Origin: Pseudomonas sp. TH43
GTDB lineage: Bacteria > Pseudomonadota > Gammaproteobacteria > Pseudomonadales > Pseudomonadaceae
Reading direction: 5' to 3'
Assembly (NCBI RefSeq): GCF_016650635.1
Contig: NZ_JAEKFI010000004.1
Location: forward strand, 940,001 to 1,004,000
Length of the DNA stretch: 64,000 nucleotides
The notes under the pieces were generated by a model. It had not been told where the DNA came from. It did not search any database and saw only the letters and a program-made list of their open reading frames with translations. Position numbers and translations under genes: made by a program. Below, one piece after another: positions 9,444-18,400 of the stretch. The number at the start of each line of letters is the position of its first letter. Position 1 is the stretch's first letter.

Positions 9444-9550
9444 TCTTACATGAAGCGAAACGACTGCAACTCAGTGGCAAATGACCCAGCGCAAACCTTC
9501 TCCGGCCGATTCGGTTAAACTGGCCGCCGAGATTCTTCCCGGAGGTCAGC

Positions 9551-10198
9551 ATGACTACCCAACGTCACTACTCGCCAATTGACCGTCTTCTGCTGCAAGC
9601 CGATGCCGCGATGCGTACCTTGCTGCCCTTCAGTGGCCAGCCGTACCGTCCGTCACCAGCGATCCTGCAACCGGAAACGCAAATGAGCGACGAGGACACC
9701 CGCCATGTCGCCGGTCTGATGCGCATTAACCACACCGGTGAAGTCTGCGCCCAGGCGCTGTATCAAGGGCAGGCGCTGACCGCCAAGCTGCCGCAGGTGC
9801 GTGAGGCTATGGAGCACGCGGCCGAAGAAGAGATTGATCATCTGGTCTGGTGCGAACAACGCATTCATCAGTTGGGCAGCCACACCAGCATTCTCAATCC
9901 ACTGTTTTATGGCATGTCGTTCGGGATTGGCGCGGTGGCCGGGTTGATCAGCGATAAGGTCAGCCTGGGATTTGTTGCGGCGACCGAGCACCAGGTGTGC
10001 AAGCACTTGAATGAACATCTGGAGCAGTTGCCGGCGGAGGATGAGAAGTCCCGGGCGATTCTGCAGCAGATGCGCACTGATGAAGAACATCATGCGCAGA
10101 GTGCGCTGGAGGCTGGGGGTTTCCGTTTTCCGGCGCCGGTGAAGTTTGGAATGAGTATTTTGGCGAAGGTGATGACCAAGAGTACTTATCGGATTTGA
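9551..10198 (+). CDS. coq7: Ubiquinone synthesis hydroxylase Coq7 (di-iron)
   Basis: Membrane-associated di-iron monooxygenase that hydroxylates demethoxyubiquinol late in ubiquinone synthesis; P. fluorescens-type bacteria use Coq7 in place of UbiF. The 215 residues contain the carboxylate-bridged iron motifs: E64 in INHTGEVCAQAL, EEEIDHLVW, TEHQVCKHL and DEEHHAQSALEAG. The start is ATG at 9551 after GGAGG. It is convergent with speD, with a shared terminator at 10267-10297. Confidence 0.94.
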   Translation: MTTQRHYSPIDRLLLQADAAMRTLLPFSGQPYRPSPAILQPETQMSDEDTRHVAGLMRINHTGEVCAQALYQGQALTAKLPQVREAMEHAAEEEIDHLVWCEQRIHQLGSHTSILNPLFYGMSFGIGAVAGLISDKVSLGFVAATEHQVCKHLNEHLEQLPAEDEKSRAILQQMRTDEEHHAQSALEAGGFRFPAPVKFGMSILAKVMTKSTYRI

Positions 10199-10213
10199 GA
10201 GATGTATCGCTTC

Positions 10214-10240
10214 AGAGGGCCTCTTCGCGAGCAGGCTCGC
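10214..10240. repeat. Single REP arm, class B
   Basis: One copy of the palindromic TTCGCGAGCAGGCTCGCTCC motif, without a nearby inverted partner. Full doublets of the same class are at 13403-13468 and 31303-31366. Confidence 0.75.
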
Positions 10241-10266
10241 TCCCACAGGGAATTGTGGCGGGCATG

Positions 10267-10297
10267 AAAAAGGCGACCCGAAGGTCGCCTTTTTTTG
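10267..10297. terminator. Bidirectional terminator between coq7 and speD
   Basis: Stem AGGCGACC/GGTCGCCT with tetraloop CGAA, A-tract before and T7 after, placed between convergent genes. Confidence 0.93.
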
Positions 10298-10308
10298 TGC
10301 CTGCAATC

Positions 10309-11103
10309 TTAGGTCGGCATGTTGCGCGCGTAGAAGATTTCAAGCATTTCGTGTTTCACCCGGTCGGTGACCTGAGCGCGCTGCTCAGGAGACAGGTTGC
10401 TGGTGGCGTCGCCGAACAGGTAGTTATCCAGTTCGAAGTTCTTCAGCAGCATTTTGGTGTGGAACAGGTTTTCCTGGTACACGTTCACGTCGGTCATCTG
10501 GTACGCGTCGCGGGTGTCTTCAGAAAGGTAGTTCTGGATCGAATTGATCTCGTGGTCGATGAAGTGCTTGTTGCCTTCAACGTCACGGGTGAAGCCGCGC
10601 ACACGATAATCCACGGTCACGATGTCCGAATCGAACTGGTGAATGAGGAAATTGAGCGCTTTAAGCGGTGAAATGACACCACACGTCGACACGTCGATAT
10701 CCACACGGAAGGTCGCAATACCGTCGTCCGGATGGATTTCCGGATAGGTGTGCACCGTGATGTGGCTCTTGTCGAGGTGGGCCAGGATAATTTCGGGCAA
10801 CGGGCCCGGCGATTCTTCGATCTGGCTTTCAGTCGGGGTGACCGGTTCTTCAGAAATCAGAATCGTGACGCTGGCGCCCTGAGGCTCGTAGTCCTGACTG
10901 GCAATGTTCAGGATGTTGGCACCAATGATCTCAACAACTTCTGTGAGAATCTGCGTCAGGCGTTTCGCGTTGTACTCTTGATTGATGTACTCGACGTAAG
11001 CCTGCTGGTCTTGCGGGGTTTCCGCGTAGCAGATGTCATAGATGTTGAAGCTCAAGGTCTTTGTCAGGTTATTGAACCCGTGGAGCTTGAGTTTGCTTTT
11101 CAC
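10309..11103 (-). CDS. speD: S-adenosylmethionine decarboxylase proenzyme
   Basis: Makes decarboxylated SAM, the aminopropyl donor for spermidine synthesis. The proenzyme cuts itself at a serine to form a pyruvoyl cofactor: here Ser113 in LDKSHITVHTYPE, matching the E. coli-type site. With GTG at 11103 as start the protein is 264 residues (MKSKLKLHGFNNLTKTLSF), exactly the length I recall for E. coli SpeD; the longer open frame to 11145 lacks family support. AGAGAG precedes the GTG. Confidence 0.94.
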   Translation of the reverse strand: MKSKLKLHGFNNLTKTLSFNIYDICYAETPQDQQAYVEYINQEYNAKRLTQILTEVVEIIGANILNIASQDYEPQGASVTILISEEPVTPTESQIEESPGPLPEIILAHLDKSHITVHTYPEIHPDDGIATFRVDIDVSTCGVISPLKALNFLIHQFDSDIVTVDYRVRGFTRDVEGNKHFIDHEINSIQNYLSEDTRDAYQMTDVNVYQENLFHTKMLLKNFELDNYLFGDATSNLSPEQRAQVTDRVKHEMLEIFYARNMPT

Positions 11104-11340
11104 CGTTAAAAACTCTCTATGTATGCGGCCCGGCCGCGTGATCAAGCATGCCCGTCAAGTGCGAACAACGCACCTGCGTAGGACGGTTAACACCTCTTCG
11201 CGATGGCGATTTTGGTTATCTGTTCAGGCGGCTGATCCGTCGGTCGACCGATCACTGCCCTGAAAAAAGTGGCGCATTATGCAGACGTCAGCGGGGGATC
11301 GCCAGAGTCTGCACTGCTTTTATGATAGTTGAATGTCGGT

Positions 11341-11763
11341 TCAACCGAGTTCGACGATTTCATAATCGTGAGTGATTGCCACGCCAGCCGCTCCAAGCAT
11401 GATCGAGGCAGAGCAATACTTCTCGGCGGACAGCTCGATGGCGCGTTTGACCTGGGCTTCTTTCAAGCCACGGCCCTTGACCACGAAGTGCATGTGGATC
11501 TTGGTAAACACCTTTGGATCTTCGGTCGCGCGCTCGGCTTCGAGGAAGGCTTCGCAGCTTTCTACGGCCTGACGGGACTTCTTCAGGATGCTGACCACGT
11601 CGAAATTGCTGCAACCGCCAACACCCAGCAGGAGCATTTCCATCGGACGAACACCCAGATTACGCCCACCGGCGTCCGGCGGACCGTCCATCACCACAAC
11701 ATGACCGCTGCCGGATTCGCCGAGGAACATGGCTTCGCCAGCCCATTGGATGCGTGCCTTCAT
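11341..11763 (-). CDS. OsmC-family protein (YhfA-like)
   Basis: Predicted thiol-dependent peroxidase-fold protein of the OsmC/Ohr superfamily; the substrate is unknown. ATG at 11763 gives 140 residues starting MKARIQWAGEAMFLGES. The two conserved cysteines are seen in GVGGCSNFDVV and EKYCSASIML. It is divergent from vfr; E. coli likewise has its OsmC-like yhfA next to crp, which supports the YhfA subfamily call over Ohr. Confidence 0.88.
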   Translation of the reverse strand: MKARIQWAGEAMFLGESGSGHVVVMDGPPDAGGRNLGVRPMEMLLLGVGGCSNFDVVSILKKSRQAVESCEAFLEAERATEDPKVFTKIHMHFVVKGRGLKEAQVKRAIELSAEKYCSASIMLGAAGVAITHDYEIVELG

Positions 11764-12000
11764 CGCCAAGACTCCACTGTAAAAAAAGGGTCGCCAGCTT
11801 AGCACACGGCCTTGCCCGGGCAGCGTGCGACCTTCCTGGGACTGATACCCATGCCCTGTAGGTAATTTCTCGAATTTGCGACGAAGTGTCTGTTAAGCTG
11901 GCGCCAATTCGCTGGCGCCCATGCCAGCCTGTGTAGCGACCACCTCTAGCGCCTCATAAAAAAACCAAACATAACCGTGCAGTCTTTTCGGGATACAACC

Positions 12001-12645
12001 ATGGTTGCTATTACCCCAACCCCCAAAATCAAGAACCTCGACAAGCTGTTGATGCATTGCCAGCGCCGTCGCCATGCGGCCAAGAGCAACATCATCTGTG
12101 CCGGCGACCGTTCGGACACGCTGTACTTCATCATCAAGGGTTCGGTGACGATCCTGATTGAAGATGACGACGGCCGCGAAATGATCATTGCCTATCTGAA
12201 CGCCGGGGATTTCTTTGGCGAATTGGGTCTGTTCGAACAGGCCGGCCAGGAACAAGAGCGCAGTGCCTGGGTGCGAGCCAAGGTCGAATGTGAAATTGCC
12301 GAAATCAGCTACGCCAAGTTCCGCGAATTGTCGCAGCAGGATCCAGACATTCTTTACGTCCTCAGCGGACAAATCGCACAACGTCTGCGCAACACCACAC
12401 GCAAGGTCGGCGATCTGGCATTTTTCGATGTAACCGGTCGCGTAGCCCGTTGCCTGCTCGAACTGTGCAAGCAACCGGACGCCATGACTCACCCGGATGG
12501 CATGCAGATCAAAGTGACCCGTCAGGAGATCGGCCGAATTGTCGGTTGTTCGCGGGAGATGGTCGGTCGCGTCCTCAAGGATCTGGAGGAACGCAACCTG
12601 GTCGACGTGAAGGGTAAGACCATGGTGGTCTTTGGTACGCGATAA
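12001..12645 (+). CDS. vfr: cAMP-binding global regulator Vfr (CRP homologue)
   Basis: CRP/FNR-family transcription factor; in P. aeruginosa Vfr controls virulence, quorum sensing and twitching in response to cAMP. ATG at 12001 gives 214 residues (MVAITPTPKIKNLDKLLMH), the Vfr length; an in-frame GTG at 11977 is less likely. The cAMP pocket motif GDFFGELGLFE is followed by the arginine/serine segment ERSAWVRA. The C-terminal helix-turn-helix is VTRQEIGRIVGCSREMVGR. It is convergent with the lipoate-ligase-like gene, with nine bases between stops. Confidence 0.93.
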   Translation: MVAITPTPKIKNLDKLLMHCQRRRHAAKSNIICAGDRSDTLYFIIKGSVTILIEDDDGREMIIAYLNAGDFFGELGLFEQAGQEQERSAWVRAKVECEIAEISYAKFRELSQQDPDILYVLSGQIAQRLRNTTRKVGDLAFFDVTGRVARCLLELCKQPDAMTHPDGMQIKVTRQEIGRIVGCSREMVGRVLKDLEERNLVDVKGKTMVVFGTR

Positions 12646-12654
12646 GCTCGAAAA

Positions 12655-13356
12655 TCAGGCGCTGTACATCTGCGCCAGCATCAAACGAAACAGTTCATCG
12701 AGACGCGCCAAGGCCTGTGGCGCGTTGAACTTCTCATGCAGGCCAATGTGGCTTTCGGCGCGCACTCGTTGCTCCAGGCCACAGGCTTCGTTGAAGCGGT
12801 TGACCGCCGCGACCATCGACTCACGCTCGTTATCCATCAGCATCGCACCGTGCACCAGCCCGACCGGACGCTGGCCGCCCTGACTCTGGCGCCAGCGCTG
12901 GGCGGTGCCGACCATTTTGCGCCCGTCGAGGTTGACGTTAAAGCGACCGTCGCAGAATGCACCGTCGATTTCCCCCAACGATGACGCACCGCCCAACTCA
13001 TCAAGCAACTGACAGATCGGATCGCACAGTCGCCGGTAACCGGTTTCGATGCGGTTCAGATCGCCTTCGCTGCGTGGCGGAGCGTAAACCAGAGCGATGT
13101 TGATCGTCGCCGCCGATTGCGGGACCGGTTCGCCGCCGGTTTCGCGCAACAGGACTGGCCAGCCAGCGGCAGCGGAGACTTCGCAGGCGTGATCGAAATC
13201 GGCTAGACGATTGAGACGGCGAGGCATGACAAGGGCGCGGTCGCTGGGTTGCCAGAACAGCAGGCCGAATTCGCTGTCGCCGGCGCAGACCGAAGCCAGC
13301 AGATCCTGTTCGGCTTGCAGGCCGGCTTCGATGTTCAAAGAGGTGGGCAGCGACAT
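12655..13356 (-). CDS. Lipoate--protein ligase A-like protein (BPL/LplA fold)
   Basis: A 233-residue member of the biotin/lipoate ligase fold. The catalytic lysine context GRKMVGTAQRWRQ is present, so ligase or lipoyl/octanoyl transferase chemistry is plausible. The usual substrate loop (R-R-x-[ST]-G-G-G-x-V-x-H) is altered to LLRETGGEPVPQS, with the histidine replaced, so the substrate is uncertain. It sits between vfr and trpC, which are neighbours in P. aeruginosa as I recall, pointing to gain here or loss there. A REP doublet separates it from trpC. Confidence 0.75.
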   Translation of the reverse strand: MSLPTSLNIEAGLQAEQDLLASVCAGDSEFGLLFWQPSDRALVMPRRLNRLADFDHACEVSAAAGWPVLLRETGGEPVPQSAATINIALVYAPPRSEGDLNRIETGYRRLCDPICQLLDELGGASSLGEIDGAFCDGRFNVNLDGRKMVGTAQRWRQSQGGQRPVGLVHGAMLMDNERESMVAAVNRFNEACGLEQRVRAESHIGLHEKFNAPQALARLDELFRLMLAQMYSA

Positions 13357-13402
13357 GGAGGGCTCCGGCAGATCTGGAATCTTTGGGGATTTTTAGGGCC
13401 TC

Positions 13403-13468
13403 TTCGCGAGCAGGCTCGCTCCCACATGGGAAATGCATTCCAAATGTGGGAGCGAGCCTGCTCGCGAA
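13403..13468. repeat. REP doublet, class B
   Basis: Perfect 25-base inverted arms (13403-13427 and 13444-13468) with a 16-base loop, core CGAGCAGGCTCGCTCCCACA. The same class is seen at 31303-31366, where even the loop sequence (AATGCATTCCAA) is nearly the same. Confidence 0.9.
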
Positions 13469-13492
13469 TGAGTCGACTCGATCTGGAGCTTA

Positions 13493-14329
13493 TCAGTCGA
13501 GGGTCGAACCGCTGATTGGAACACCACGCTCCGGGAAGAACAGTCGCTGCAGTTCAGTGCCCGGGCTTTCGGCGCGCATGAACGCTTCGCCCACAAGGAA
13601 CGCGTAGACGTCGCTGATTTCCATCAGCTCGACGTCGGCGCGGTTGAGGATGCCGCTCTCGGTGATCACCAGACGATCGCGCGGAATGCGCGGCAGCAGG
13701 TCGAGGGTGGTTTCCAGGCTGACTTCGAAGGTATGCAGATTGCGGTTGTTGACCCCGACCAACGGCGTGTCGAGGGTTTTCAACGCGCGCTCGAGCTCAT
13801 CGCCGTCATGTACTTCTACCAGCACATCCAGGCCAACGCCTTTGGCCACGGCAGCCAGTTCGGCCATTTTCACGTCGTCCAGTGCGGAGACGATCAGCAA
13901 CACGCAGTCGGCGCCCAGCGCGCGAGCTTCAATGATCTGATAGGGATCGATCATGAAGTCCTTGCGGATCACCGGCAGTTTGCAAGCGGCGCGAGCCTGT
14001 TGCAGATAAGCATCGGCACCCTGGAAATAATCGATATCGGTGAGCACGGACAGGCAGGTCGCCCCGCCCTTCTCGTAGCTTTTGGCGATGTCGGCCGGCA
14101 CGAAATTTTCGCGGATCACGCCTTTGCTCGGCGAAGCCTTTTTGATTTCGGCAATCACCGCAGGTTGCTTGGTCTTCGCCTGTGCCAGCAAGGCCTGAGC
14201 GAAACCACGGGGTGCATCGGCCGCCTTGGCCAGACTTTCCAGCTCGCTCAGGCTGACGCGGGCGCTACGCTCGGCGACCTCCTGGACTTTGCGGGCCAGA
14301 ATGTTTTCCAGAACCGTCGGTACACTCAT
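13493..14329 (-). CDS. trpC: Indole-3-glycerol-phosphate synthase
   Basis: Cyclises CdRP to indole-3-glycerol phosphate in tryptophan synthesis. The 278-residue TIM barrel holds the catalytic lysine segment VIAEIKKASPSKG and the phosphate motif at the C-terminus (ITESGI, FLVGEAFM). It is monofunctional (no fused TrpF domain). ATG at 14329 overlaps the trpD stop by four bases, indicating translational coupling in trpGDC. Confidence 0.97.
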   Translation of the reverse strand: MSVPTVLENILARKVQEVAERSARVSLSELESLAKAADAPRGFAQALLAQAKTKQPAVIAEIKKASPSKGVIRENFVPADIAKSYEKGGATCLSVLTDIDYFQGADAYLQQARAACKLPVIRKDFMIDPYQIIEARALGADCVLLIVSALDDVKMAELAAVAKGVGLDVLVEVHDGDELERALKTLDTPLVGVNNRNLHTFEVSLETTLDLLPRIPRDRLVITESGILNRADVELMEISDVYAFLVGEAFMRAESPGTELQRLFFPERGVPISGSTLD

Positions 14330-15375
14330 CCCTCATTCTCCACTCTGAATACCGCGGTAAAGGCACCCAGCTCCTCGAGTTTCTCCCGAGCGAGGCCGGT
14401 GTGCAGAGCGTCGTGCGCAAGCTCGACACCCTGTTTCAAACTGCTGGCGACGTCGGCGGCGTACAGCGCCGCGCCGGCGTTGAGCACAATCATTTCGGCG
14501 GCTTTCTGGCCGTTTTCGGTCTTGCGCTTGCCCAAAGCATCGCGGATGAGCGCCAGCGAAGCTTCCGGTCCTTCGACCGAGAGACCGTGCAGGCTCTGGC
14601 TCTTCATGCCCAGATCTTCTGGCTCGATCCAATACTCAGTGATTTCGTTGTTCTTCAGCTCGGCAACGAACGTCGGCGCGGCGAGACTGAACTCGTCAAG
14701 ACCATCTTTCGAATGCACCACCAGCACGTGCTTGCTACCCAGACGTTGCAGTACTTCGGCTAATGGCCGGCACAGCGCCTGAGTGAAAACGCCCACCACC
14801 TGATGTTTCACACCGGCCGGATTCGTAAGCGGGCCGAGCATGTTGAACAGCGTACGCAGACCGAGATCGCGGCGCGGGCCGGCGGCGTACTTCATGGCTT
14901 TGTGGTGGGTCTGGGCAAACATGAAACCGATGCCGACGTTGTCGATGCAACGGGCGACCTGAACAGGCGTCAGGTTCAGATAGATACCCGCGGCTTCCAG
15001 CAAGTCGGCGCTGCCGCTCTTGCCCGAAACTGCACGATTACCGTGTTTGGCCACGGTGCAACCGGCTGCCGCGACAACGAACGAGGACGCTGTCGATACG
15101 TTGAAGATATTTGCACCGTCACCACCGGTACCCACGACATCGACCACGCCGTCGAGGGTCTTGAGTTCGACTTGATCGGCCAGCTCGCGCATCACCGATA
15201 CAGCGCCGACGATTTCGTCGATGCTCTCGCTTTTCATGCGCATGGCCATCATGAACGCGCCAATCTGCGCGTCGGTGCATTGGCCGGTCATGATTTCGCG
15301 CATCACGTCGCGCATTTCATCGGTGCTGAGATCGAGGTGATCGACGATACGGCTCAGGGCTGTCTTGATATTCAT
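14326..15375 (-). CDS. trpD: Anthranilate phosphoribosyltransferase
   Basis: Transfers phosphoribosyl from PRPP to anthranilate. At 349 residues it has the glycine-rich PRPP loop VVGTGGDGANIFNVSTAS and the conserved KHGNRAVSGKSGSADLLEA segment. It is the middle gene of trpGDC: nine bases after trpG and overlapping trpC by four. Confidence 0.97.
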   Translation of the reverse strand: MNIKTALSRIVDHLDLSTDEMRDVMREIMTGQCTDAQIGAFMMAMRMKSESIDEIVGAVSVMRELADQVELKTLDGVVDVVGTGGDGANIFNVSTASSFVVAAAGCTVAKHGNRAVSGKSGSADLLEAAGIYLNLTPVQVARCIDNVGIGFMFAQTHHKAMKYAAGPRRDLGLRTLFNMLGPLTNPAGVKHQVVGVFTQALCRPLAEVLQRLGSKHVLVVHSKDGLDEFSLAAPTFVAELKNNEITEYWIEPEDLGMKSQSLHGLSVEGPEASLALIRDALGKRKTENGQKAAEMIVLNAGAALYAADVASSLKQGVELAHDALHTGLAREKLEELGAFTAVFRVENEG

Positions 15376-15384
15376 GGGAAGTCC

Positions 15385-15978
15385 TTAGCGCGTGCCGCCG
15401 GTTTGTTTGAGGAAGTTGGCAAACAGTTCATGACCCTGCTCGGTCAGAATCGACTCGGGGTGGAACTGTACGCCCTCAATGTTCAGGGTTTTGTGACGCA
15501 GGCCCATGATTTCGTCGACCGAACCGTCATCGTGTTGCGTCCACGCGGTCAGCTCCAGGCAATCGGGCAAAGTATCGTGCTTGACGATCAGCGAGTGGTA
15601 GCGGGTGACTGTCAGCGGATGATTCAGACCTTCGAAAACGCCCTTGTCCTCGTGGAATACCGGGCTAGTCTTACCGTGCATGACTTGGCGGGCGCGTACG
15701 ACATCACCACCAAAAGCCTGGCCGATGGACTGGTGGCCGAGGCAGACGCCGAGGATCGGCAGTTTGCCGGCGAAGTGTTTGATGGCTTCGATGGAGATGC
15801 CGGCTTCGGTCGGTGTGCAAGGGCCTGGGGACACCACGATACGCTCAGGCTTGAGCGCTTCGATCTCGGCGACGGTCAATTCGTCGTTGCGCACGACTTT
15901 GACTTCGGCACCCAGCTCGCCGAGGTATTGCACAACGTTGTAAGTAAAAGAGTCGTAGTTGTCGATCATCAGCAACAT
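15385..15978 (-). CDS. trpG: Anthranilate synthase component II (glutamine amidotransferase)
   Basis: Supplies ammonia from glutamine to TrpE. The class I amidotransferase triad is visible: nucleophile C79 in GVCLGHQSIGQAFGG, and His/Glu in VQFHPESILT. ATG at 15978 gives 197 residues (MLLMIDNYDSFTYNVVQYLG); the open frame upstream to 16077 is not supported by the family. In pseudomonads this subunit can also serve folate synthesis. It is preceded by a leader peptide with two Trp codons at 16143-16229. Confidence 0.96.
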   Translation of the reverse strand: MLLMIDNYDSFTYNVVQYLGELGAEVKVVRNDELTVAEIEALKPERIVVSPGPCTPTEAGISIEAIKHFAGKLPILGVCLGHQSIGQAFGGDVVRARQVMHGKTSPVFHEDKGVFEGLNHPLTVTRYHSLIVKHDTLPDCLELTAWTQHDDGSVDEIMGLRHKTLNIEGVQFHPESILTEQGHELFANFLKQTGGTR

Positions 15979-16142
15979 GGCGTTTCGAACCTCTTGAATT
16001 CTGACTTGAAGACAGCCTTCAGGTGACTTGCCCGCAGGGCGCTGCACGATGTCGGACGCAGGAACACGCATCGGCACAGCGGCATTTCAAACGGGCAAGG
16101 AAGGCAAAGCGATACAGATCCGGCGGGGCCGGCAGAAAAGAT

Positions 16143-16229
16143 TCAGGCGCGCCAACGCCAGCGGGCGTGTGCCTTGATGACTTGATCCAGAAGTTTGCTG
16201 GTGATCAACACGGGGAAGGTCTCGTTCAT
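16143..16229 (-). promoter_or_regulatory. Candidate trpGDC attenuator leader peptide (two Trp codons)
   Basis: A 28-codon ORF upstream of trpG: ATG at 16229 with GGAA six bases ahead, stop at 16145-16143, ending VIKAHARWRWRA. Two Trp codons separated by Arg near the stop are the mark of a trp leader. A GC hairpin CCGGC-CCC-GCCGG follows just past the stop. Its last codons are nearly identical to those of gph upstream of trpE. Attenuation of trpE and trpGDC has been reported in P. putida. I do not see a classical T-run terminator before trpG, so the exact switch is unresolved. Confidence 0.7.
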
Positions 16230-16386
16230 ACGTTCCGGCACAGTAACTTAGCTGGGCGGGGCGTGCAATATGGCGGGGCCTGCGGGGGAGAAATCTATAG
16301 GAGGGTTCGCGACCGATGGCACTAGGCCGCAAGTTTTTGGTACTGTCGTTTCGTTCACCTACAACAATAAATAAACGGACTTGCTC

Positions 16387-18297
16387 ATGATCAAACAGAC
16401 GTTGTTTGTACCGCTGGCCGGCTGCTTGCTCGCACTGGCCTGTGCTCAGGCGAATGCCGCACCCAATCCTTATTCCAACTTTGTGGTCTTTGGCGACAGC
16501 CTCAATGATGCGGGGACTTTCACCGATCCTGGCGGCCCGGCGGGCGCCACTCAGCGCTACACCAACCGGACCGGACCGCTCTATAAGGATGGCACCGGTG
16601 AAAACCGTAACCTGAATGCCACACAGATCATCGGTGGCAAACTCGGTTTCAGCCCGGACCAGACCGCCTCGTCCTCTTCGGCGGTACGCGCCGGTGAAGG
16701 CCTGCCGGACGGTAACAATTGGGCAGTCGGCGGTTATCGCACCGACCAGATTCTCGATTCAATCACCACGCAATCCGCCACGGGTGAGCGCACGCGCGCC
16801 GGCTACCTGCCGTCCAACGGTTTCCGTGCCGACCCGAATGCGCTGTATTACATATCCGGCGGCGGTAACGACTTCCTGCAAGGCCGCATACTCAGCCCTG
16901 ATCAGGCCAGTTCTGCGGCGGATCGACTGGCCGACAGTGTCCGCACGCTACAAGGCGCCGGCGCCAAATACATCATGGTCTGGCTGCTGCCCGACATTGG
17001 CCTGACCCCGGCCATCAACGGCTCGCCATTGCAGAGTTTCACCTCGCAGCTCAGCGCGCAGTTCAACACTGAACTGGTCGGCCAGTTGCAGAACATCAAC
17101 GCCGAAATCATTCCTTTGAACATTCCAGTGCTGCTCAAGGAAGCGTTCGCCAACCCGGCGCAGTTCGGTCTTGCTACCGATCAGAACCTGACGGCCACTT
17201 GCTTCAGCGGCAACAGTTGCACCGAGAACGCCAGGTACGGCATCAACAGCGCAACGCCAGATCCGACCAAGCTGATCTACAACGATGCGGTGCACCCGAC
17301 CGAAGCCGGCCAGCGCCTGATTGCCGACTACGCCTACTCACTGCTCGCCGCCCCATGGGAATTGACCCTGTTGCCGGAAATGGCCCAGGGCACCTTGCGT
17401 GCGCATCAGGACGAACTGCGTAACCAATGGCTGGCTGACTGGGAGAACTGGCAAGGCGTCGGCCAATGGCGGGCGATTGTCGCCGGCGGTGGCCAGCATC
17501 AGGACTTCGACGACCAGCACAGTGCGGCAAGCGCCGACGGCAATGGTTACAACCTGAACATCGGCGGCAGCTATCGCCTCAATGAAGCGTGGCGCGTCGG
17601 CGTAGCGGCCGGTTTCTATCACCAGAAACTTGAAGCCGGCGACGCCGACTCGGACTACAAACTCAATTCCTACATGGGTACGGCGTTCGCGCAGTACCAG
17701 CAGAACCGCTGGTGGGGTGACTTGGCCATTACCGCCGGACACCTCGATTACGACAGCTTGAAGCGCAAGTTCCAGCTCGGGGTCAACGAACGTGGCGAGA
17801 AGGGTGATACCGACGGCTACGTACTGGCCATCGGTGGTCGTGTCGGCTACGACATCGCGCCTGAGGCCAGCAGCCCATGGCACCTGTCGCCATTCGTGAG
17901 TGCCGATTTCGGCAAAGTTGAAGTCGATGGTTACTCGGAAAACGGCGCGGACTCCACAGCGCTGACCTTCGATGACCAATCGCGTAACTCCCGCCGCCTC
18001 GGCCTCGGCATCCAGGGTAAGTATCAGATCACCGCACAGACCCAGGTGTTCGGCGAGTTTGCTCATGAACGTGAGTACAACGACGACACCCAGGATCTGA
18101 CGATGAACCTCAACAGCCTGCCGAACAATCGCTACACCCTGGACGGCTACACGCCGCAGACCAATCTGAACCGCCTGAATCTGGGCGTGAGCCACAAACT
18201 GACTCAGGACCTGGCCCTGCGCGCCGGCTACAACATCCGCAAGGATGATGACTTTACCCAGCAAGGGGTCAATGTTGGGGTGGTGTTGGACTTTTAA
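16387..18297 (+). CDS. estA: Autotransporter GDSL esterase EstA/EstP
   Basis: Outer-membrane-anchored serine esterase; in P. aeruginosa EstA affects rhamnolipid production and motility. ATG at 16387 gives 636 residues: signal peptide 1-24 (cut after ANA), GDSL passenger with nucleophile Ser38 in VFGDSLNDAGTF, block motif SGGGNDFL, catalytic Asp/His in DAVHPTEAGQRL, then a C-terminal autotransporter beta-barrel (about 350-636) ending in F (VVLDF). It lies between trpG and trpE, the place I recall for P. putida estP. A strong terminator follows at 18357-18390. Confidence 0.93.
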   Translation: MIKQTLFVPLAGCLLALACAQANAAPNPYSNFVVFGDSLNDAGTFTDPGGPAGATQRYTNRTGPLYKDGTGENRNLNATQIIGGKLGFSPDQTASSSSAVRAGEGLPDGNNWAVGGYRTDQILDSITTQSATGERTRAGYLPSNGFRADPNALYYISGGGNDFLQGRILSPDQASSAADRLADSVRTLQGAGAKYIMVWLLPDIGLTPAINGSPLQSFTSQLSAQFNTELVGQLQNINAEIIPLNIPVLLKEAFANPAQFGLATDQNLTATCFSGNSCTENARYGINSATPDPTKLIYNDAVHPTEAGQRLIADYAYSLLAAPWELTLLPEMAQGTLRAHQDELRNQWLADWENWQGVGQWRAIVAGGGQHQDFDDQHSAASADGNGYNLNIGGSYRLNEAWRVGVAAGFYHQKLEAGDADSDYKLNSYMGTAFAQYQQNRWWGDLAITAGHLDYDSLKRKFQLGVNERGEKGDTDGYVLAIGGRVGYDIAPEASSPWHLSPFVSADFGKVEVDGYSENGADSTALTFDDQSRNSRRLGLGIQGKYQITAQTQVFGEFAHEREYNDDTQDLTMNLNSLPNNRYTLDGYTPQTNLNRLNLGVSHKLTQDLALRAGYNIRKDDDFTQQGVNVGVVLDF

Positions 18298-18356
18298 GCG
18301 TTTAGAGCAAAAGATCGCAGCCCGCGGCAACTCCTGTAGGGCTGTTGCAAGTCATA

Positions 18357-18390
18357 AAAAAGCGGCGCCCTCACAGGCGCCGCTTTTTTT
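18357..18390 (+). terminator. Terminator of estA
   Basis: Perfect 9-bp stem AGCGGCGCC/GGCGCCGCT with loop CTCACA, preceded by A5 and followed by T6. A single class A REP arm (about 18309-18340) lies between estA and this hairpin. Confidence 0.93.
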
Positions 18391-18400
18391 ATGCATCACA

